Positions 7,576 to 10,459 of a stretch of 10,459 nucleotides of DNA are shown piece by piece (within the stretch, counting starts at the first letter, position 1; each line of letters begins with the position of its first letter). Below the pieces are notes generated by a model. It made no database searches, was not told the origin of the DNA, and saw only the letters and a list, made by a program, of their open reading frames with translations. Location: NCBI GenBank assembly GCA_030045295.1, contig JASIGD010000519.1, positions 1 through 10,459 on the forward strand, in the 5' to 3' direction. Source of the stretch: Streptosporangiaceae bacterium. GTDB lineage: Bacteria > Actinomycetota > Actinomycetes > Streptosporangiales > Streptosporangiaceae. The translations under genes and the position numbers were made by a program.

Positions 7576-7615
7576 GCGGCTTCCCATCCACGTCAGGCCG
7601 GAGAGGATCCTGATC

Positions 7616-7978
7616 ATGAACATGCCATCACCCCAGGTAGAAGTCGATGACACCACACAGCAGGCGCTGAACGGGCTGACCATAGGTGACCCGGACCTCC
7701 TGTCGGAGGGTCTGGAACTGCGTATGGCGTGGCAGGAGAGGAGTGGCCTCGATCCCCGCAGTTTCGCGCTCGTCAAGCTCGCGGCCCTCATAGCGGTCGA
7801 CGCCCCTCCGGCTTCCTACCTCTGGCAAGTGGCCAATGCGCTGGATGCCGGGGCGACGCCGGCGGACCTGGTCGGCGTGCTGATCGCCATCGCGCCTCAG
7901 GTCGGCGGGCCGAGGGTAGTTGCCGCCGCGCCGGAGATTATGGTGGCCCTAGGCCTGTCTCTGCCGGACGGGACGTAG
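7616..7978 (+). CDS. Carboxymuconolactone decarboxylase-like (CMD/AhpD-fold) protein
   Basis: The product is 120 residues from ATG 7616. The ribosome binding site GAGAGGA (7601-7607) lies 8 bases upstream, which rules against the 30-residue-longer frame from 7526. The middle and C-terminus show the CMD pattern: helix FALVKLAALIAVDAPPASYLW, then VANALDAGATPADLVGVLIAIAPQVGGPRV, then APEIMVALGL. CMD proteins include gamma-carboxymuconolactone decarboxylases and the AhpD-type peroxidase reductants. This protein contains no cysteine, so a CxxC-dependent AhpD-type redox role is excluded. A decarboxylase role is not shown either, because the PcaC-type active-site residues were not identified. The SHOCT gene begins 44 bases downstream on the same strand with a strong ribosome binding site, so the two are probably co-transcribed. 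Confidence 0.75.
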   Translation: MNMPSPQVEVDDTTQQALNGLTIGDPDLLSEGLELRMAWQERSGLDPRSFALVKLAALIAVDAPPASYLWQVANALDAGATPADLVGVLIAIAPQVGGPRVVAAAPEIMVALGLSLPDGT

Positions 7979-8022
7979 TACCCCGGCCACGCGCGAGCAG
8001 CAAGACTATCCAGGAGGCAGTG

Positions 8023-8352
8023 ATGTTCAGAAGGCGACCGTTGATGCGCGCGGCCGTAGTGGGCGGCGGCGCGTACATCGCCGGCAAGAGTGTGGCCAAC
8101 CGCCAGGCGGAGCAAGCACAGTACCAAGCGGAGCAAGACGACCGCATCAGCGCTCTCGAACAGCAGCAGGGCCAGCAGCCCCAGTACCAGGACGCGCCGC
8201 CGCAGCCACCCGCCGCGCCGCCGCAGGCACCGGCTGCGCCGCAGAGCTCGGCGATGATCGATCAGCTGAACCAGCTCGCCGACTTGCATGAGAAGGGCGT
8301 CCTGAGCGACGACGAATTCACCGCGGCCAAGGCCAAGCTGTTCTCTGGCTGA
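8023..8352 (+). CDS. Small SHOCT-domain protein
   Basis: The product is 109 residues from ATG 8023, with AGGAGG (8012-8017) 5 bases upstream. The N-terminus MFRRRPLMRAAVVGGGAYIAGK is basic then hydrophobic and Gly-rich, too short for a clear membrane helix but possibly membrane-associating. Residues about 27-52 are Gln/Glu-rich and probably coiled (AEQAQYQAEQDDRISALEQQQ). About 53-75 are a Pro/Ala/Gln linker. The C-terminus from about 79 (LNQLADLHEKGVLSDDEFTAAKAKLF) is a textbook SHOCT (short C-terminal) domain, the L..L..KG.(I/L)..EF...K.KLL-type motif. SHOCT domains are usually oligomerisation or adaptor tails with no enzymatic role. A GCGGAGCAAG repeat (8107-8116, 8131-8140) encodes the repeated AEQ element. 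It is probably in the same transcript as the CMD-like gene. A convergent gene ends 75 bases downstream. Confidence 0.88.
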   Translation: MFRRRPLMRAAVVGGGAYIAGKSVANRQAEQAQYQAEQDDRISALEQQQGQQPQYQDAPPQPPAAPPQAPAAPQSSAMIDQLNQLADLHEKGVLSDDEFTAAKAKLFSG

Positions 8353-8427
8353 ATCCGGGGAGCGTTTATCCCGCACCATCGAGGGGATTCTCGTTGGCCT
8401 CGTCGGTGAACGACGCGGCGGGTCAGG

Positions 8428-9231
8428 TCACAGCGGAGGCTGGTCATAGCCCCGGAGCGCACGAAGAGACGCCTCGAAGGACATCAGCCGGCCGCGGACG
8501 ATCTCGGCGTGCTGCGGCCCGGCGCCACCAGGGGCACGCTCGGCGTCCATCGCGGAACGGACAGCCTGCAGCGAAGCGAGCACGTCACCGACCCGGGCTC
8601 GTTCGTCTTCGTTCGGGGCCGCCTCGCGTAGCGCGTACAGCGTCTGGGTGAAGTCATCGGCTCGGCGCTGGATGTCATACCAGCGAGCGGATGCGTCGGC
8701 GGCGGCCAGCGCGCCCGGGGTCTCCGCGACGCTCATCGCGTCATTCAGAGCGGAACCCTTCGCGTACGCGTCGATGACCCGCGACCGCCACCCTGCCGCG
8801 GCCGCGGAGTGGCGGCCGACCGACCGGACGATCAGCATGATCACACCGATGACTACCAGGGCACCCAGGAGAATCCATAGCCACAGCAGCTTCTTCGCCG
8901 TCGCGGTGCTTGCCGCCGGGGAGCTGCTCACGGTGGGCGATGGACTGGTCGTCCGGGTAATCGTCACGCTAGGCCTCGCGGTCGCGGTCGCGGTCGCGGT
9001 GACGGTAGTGACGGCCGGGGTGGGGGTGGTGGGGGTGACGCTCGGGGTGGGGGTGGGGGTGGGGGTGGGGATGCTGGGGCTTGAAGTCGTGGGGTCGGGG
9101 CTTGAGGTGGTCGCTCCCGCCCTGGACGCCAAGCTCGAGACAGCGCTCTGGGCGGCACCGCATCCCGCCGCCAGGCACACGACCACGAGGACGACTGCTG
9201 CTAGCAGAAGGCTCCTGGTAAACCGTCTCAT
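8428..9231 (-). CDS. Putative lipoprotein with Thr/Pro linker, one membrane helix and C-terminal helical domain
   Basis: The product is 267 residues from ATG 9231-9229. GGGAG (9241-9237) lies 5 bases upstream on the minus strand. Residues 1-24 are a signal sequence (basic RRFTR, then a hydrophobic core) ending in LAAGC, a near-consensus lipobox with Cys24. Residues 40-112 are a low-complexity Thr/Pro/Ser/Ala linker (TPTPTPTP and TATATAT), likely wall-spanning and a possible O-mannosylation target. KK followed by a hydrophobic helix (115-135) and RSVGR gives one membrane segment with a predicted cytoplasmic C-terminus. Residues 145-262 are Ala-rich helices (SRVIDAYAKG, WYDIQRRADDFTQTLYALRE, VLASLQAVRSAMDAERA) resembling a conserved actinobacterial family without known function. 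If both signals are real, the chain is anchored twice. The gene is divergent from the ClC gene, with 175 bases between the starts, and convergent with the SHOCT gene. Confidence 0.82.
   Translation of the reverse strand: MRRFTRSLLLAAVVLVVVCLAAGCGAAQSAVSSLASRAGATTSSPDPTTSSPSIPTPTPTPTPSVTPTTPTPAVTTVTATATATARPSVTITRTTSPSPTVSSSPAASTATAKKLLWLWILLGALVVIGVIMLIVRSVGRHSAAAAGWRSRVIDAYAKGSALNDAMSVAETPGALAAADASARWYDIQRRADDFTQTLYALREAAPNEDERARVGDVLASLQAVRSAMDAERAPGGAGPQHAEIVRGRLMSFEASLRALRGYDQPPL
8976..8999. repeat. Hexanucleotide repeat (TCGCGG)4
   Basis: Four perfect tandem TCGCGG units on the plus strand encode the Thr-Ala stretch of the linker on the minus strand. A change in repeat number would alter linker length by two residues per unit without a frameshift. 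Confidence 0.85.
9017..9106 (+). repeat. G-rich tract with G-quadruplex potential
   Basis: The plus strand carries more than ten runs of four to five G separated mostly by single T residues. The densest part is 9043-9070 (GGGTGGGGGTGGGGGTGGGG and flanks). The minus strand encodes the Pro/Thr linker of the lipoprotein. Four or more G-runs with one-base loops is a classic G-quadruplex motif. It lies on the template strand of the gene. Confidence 0.85.
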
Positions 9232-9393
9232 GCCAGCTCCCTTGGTGTGACATGCCGCCGGGCCACGTTGTCCGCAGTAATGATCCTGCTAATGAACTGG
9301 CAAAGCCTCACCCGCCCTGGGGGACCCGATGCTGCACATGCTCCCATAGTCACCCCGGGAAGGTGAACCAAGGCGGGCCTGATTGGCGCACGA

Positions 9394-9399
9394 TAGACG
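9394..9399 (+). promoter_or_regulatory. Weak -10-like element before the ClC start
   Basis: TAGACG (9394-9399) is followed by seven bases before ATG 9407, where no Shine-Dalgarno sequence exists. It differs from TANNNT at the last base. CATAGT (9345-9350) is an alternative -10 that would give a leader of about 50 bases. Confidence 0.22.
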
Positions 9400-9406
9400 T
9401 GTGACC

Positions 9407-10459
9407 ATGCCTTCGGATCCACGCACGCTCCTGCGTAGCCGCAGCTACCTGCAGCTGCTGGTCATCGCGGCGGTCGTCGGGGTGCCGGTCTCCGCCGCCG
9501 CCTACGGCTTCCTGGCCCTCATTAACGGACTCCAGCAGGAAATATTCACCCATCTCCCCCACGGCCTGGGCTTCTCTTCCGAGCCGACGTGGTGGCCGCT
9601 GCCCGTCCTAGCGGTCGGAGGCGTACTGACCGGACTGGCGATCAAGTACCTGCCGGGCAACGGCGGCGCGTCCCCAGCCGATGGATTCAAGGTGCACGGC
9701 CCACCGACCCCGGCTCAGCTACCCGGCGTCATACTGGCGGCCCTGGCCACCTTGATCTTCGGCGCCGTACTCGGCCCGGAGGCGCCCCTCATCGCCATCG
9801 GCGGCGGGCTCGTGGTGCTGGCGATCAAGGCAGCGCGGCGGGAGGTACCTGACCAGGCCACCGCCATCCTGGCGTCGGCGGGAAGCTTCGCGGCCATCAG
9901 CACACTGCTCGGTTCGCCCATCGTCGGTGCGTTCCTGCTGATGGAGGCGTCCGGGCTGGGCGGGCCGATGCTAGGACTGGTGCTGGTGCCCGGCCTGCTG
10001 GCCGCAGGCGTCGGCTCGCTCATCTTCGTCGGTCTGGATGCCTGGACGGGGCTGGGCACGTTCTCGCTGGCCATACCCGGCCTGCCGCACTTCGGCCGGC
10101 CAACCCTCGGGGAGTTCGGTTGGGCTCTGGTCATCGGGCTAGCCGCGGCGTTGATCGGTTCGGGCATCCGGTGGCTGGGAAAGCGGCTGCAGCCGTACTC
10201 GCAGCGTACGCCGCCATTCGCCGCCCTGGTCGCGGGCCTGATCGTGGCGGGACTTGCGATTGCTTACGCGGAGGGTACGGGAAAGCAATCCTCCGACGTT
10301 CTGTTCTCTGGGCAAAGCGCGCTGGGGCCTTTGATCACGAAAAGCGCTTCTTTCACAGTCGGGGCTCTGCTGCTGCTCCTGGTGTGCAAGAGCCTGGCCT
10401 ACAGCGTGTCGCTGAGCAGCTTCCGCGGCGGGCCGATCTTCCCGGCCCTGTTCGTGGGC
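9407..10459 (+). CDS. ClC-family chloride channel/transporter, 5' part (runs off the window)
   Basis: An uninterrupted frame of 351 codons from ATG 9407 reaches the window end. GTG 9401 is in frame and would add two residues. The protein is an integral membrane protein with many helices and the ordered signatures of ClC proteins. LPGNGGASP (83-91) stands at the GSGIP anion-filter position. GAVLGPEAPLIAIG (119-132) stands at GREGP, with the gating Glu at 125. PIVGAFLLMEASG (171-183) is the helix that carries the internal proton Glu in exchangers. FRGGPIFPALFVG (339-351) corresponds to the GxFxP region. ClC proteins move chloride or other anions, either as channels or in exchange for protons. 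The filter Ser is replaced by Asn85, and only one Glu (180) is present where E. coli ClC has two. The C-terminal third is missing, so no CBS domain can be judged. The divergent neighbour is the lipoprotein gene. Confidence 0.9.
   Translation, partial: MPSDPRTLLRSRSYLQLLVIAAVVGVPVSAAAYGFLALINGLQQEIFTHLPHGLGFSSEPTWWPLPVLAVGGVLTGLAIKYLPGNGGASPADGFKVHGPPTPAQLPGVILAALATLIFGAVLGPEAPLIAIGGGLVVLAIKAARREVPDQATAILASAGSFAAISTLLGSPIVGAFLLMEASGLGGPMLGLVLVPGLLAAGVGSLIFVGLDAWTGLGTFSLAIPGLPHFGRPTLGEFGWALVIGLAAALIGSGIRWLGKRLQPYSQRTPPFAALVAGLIVAGLAIAYAEGTGKQSSDVLFSGQSALGPLITKSASFTVGALLLLLVCKSLAYSVSLSSFRGGPIFPALFVG

Larger units (their letters stand above)
7321..7615. other. Gene-free region with three short perfect hairpins
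   Basis: The 295 bases contain ATCATCCG-TGG-CGGATGAT (7385-7403), GCCGGC-CCCTTCT-GCCGGC (7456-7474) and CACCCG-CCA-CGGGTG (7514-7528), plus a near-perfect CCGCGGG/CCCGGCGG pairing right after the upstream stop (7321-7337). The first may act in termination. The others lie upstream of the TATAGT element and could be protein-binding inverted repeats. No convincing small gene was found on either strand. Confidence 0.5.

Noticed and set aside
8648..9250. Plus-strand open frame opposite the lipoprotein gene, encoding Val/Gly repeats
   Set aside because: The Val/Gly repeats are the antisense reading of the Thr/Pro linker. The minus strand has a signal peptide, a ribosome binding site and a coherent C-terminal domain.
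9232..9406. Possible fluoride (crcB-type) riboswitch upstream of the ClC gene
   Set aside because: The GATG-containing segment (about 9328) lacks the conserved flanking pairing and pseudoknot sequences of the motif. Only weak short hairpins are present.

Overview
The window is GC-rich, mostly bacterial coding sequence with strong G/C third positions. The gene content (RDD membrane protein, HdeD/DUF308 protein, SHOCT protein, lipoprotein with a Thr/Pro linker, VDLN nonapeptide repeats) and the apparently leaderless starts point to a high-GC actinomycete (Actinomycetota). The genus cannot be told from the sequence. No RNA genes, CRISPR arrays, insertion sequences or phage genes were seen.

Layout. 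Positions 1-1564 hold a one-carbon/serine block: the 3' end of purU (formyltetrahydrofolate deformylase) followed 25 bases later by a complete [4Fe-4S] L-serine dehydratase, sdaA. A small class I SAM methyltransferase follows (1686-2294). It converges, across a strong GC hairpin, on a two-gene minus-strand operon (3537 down to 2348). That operon encodes a protein made mainly of eleven 9-residue repeats and, with an ATGA overlap, an RDD-family membrane protein. A roughly 490-base gene-free region separates this operon from a rightward HdeD/DUF308 membrane protein with an atypical C-terminal tail. A second SAM methyltransferase begins at that gene's stop codon (TGATG). Then come a 480-residue six-helix membrane protein (TTG start at 5878), a 295-base gene-free stretch with three short hairpins and a TATAGT -10 element, and a pair formed by a carboxymuconolactone-decarboxylase-like protein and a SHOCT protein. 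A minus-strand envelope protein follows, with a lipobox, a Thr/Pro linker and one membrane helix. The last gene is a ClC-type anion channel/transporter cut by the right edge of the window.

Apart from purU-sdaA and the repeat-protein/RDD pair, the genes look like independent housekeeping or envelope functions and not one pathway. I do not see a defence, mobile or biosynthetic system. The most unusual items are the nonapeptide-repeat protein coupled to RDD, the divergent ClC signature residues, the HdeD read-through tail with the TGATG/leaderless junction, and the G-quadruplex-prone tract inside the lipoprotein gene.
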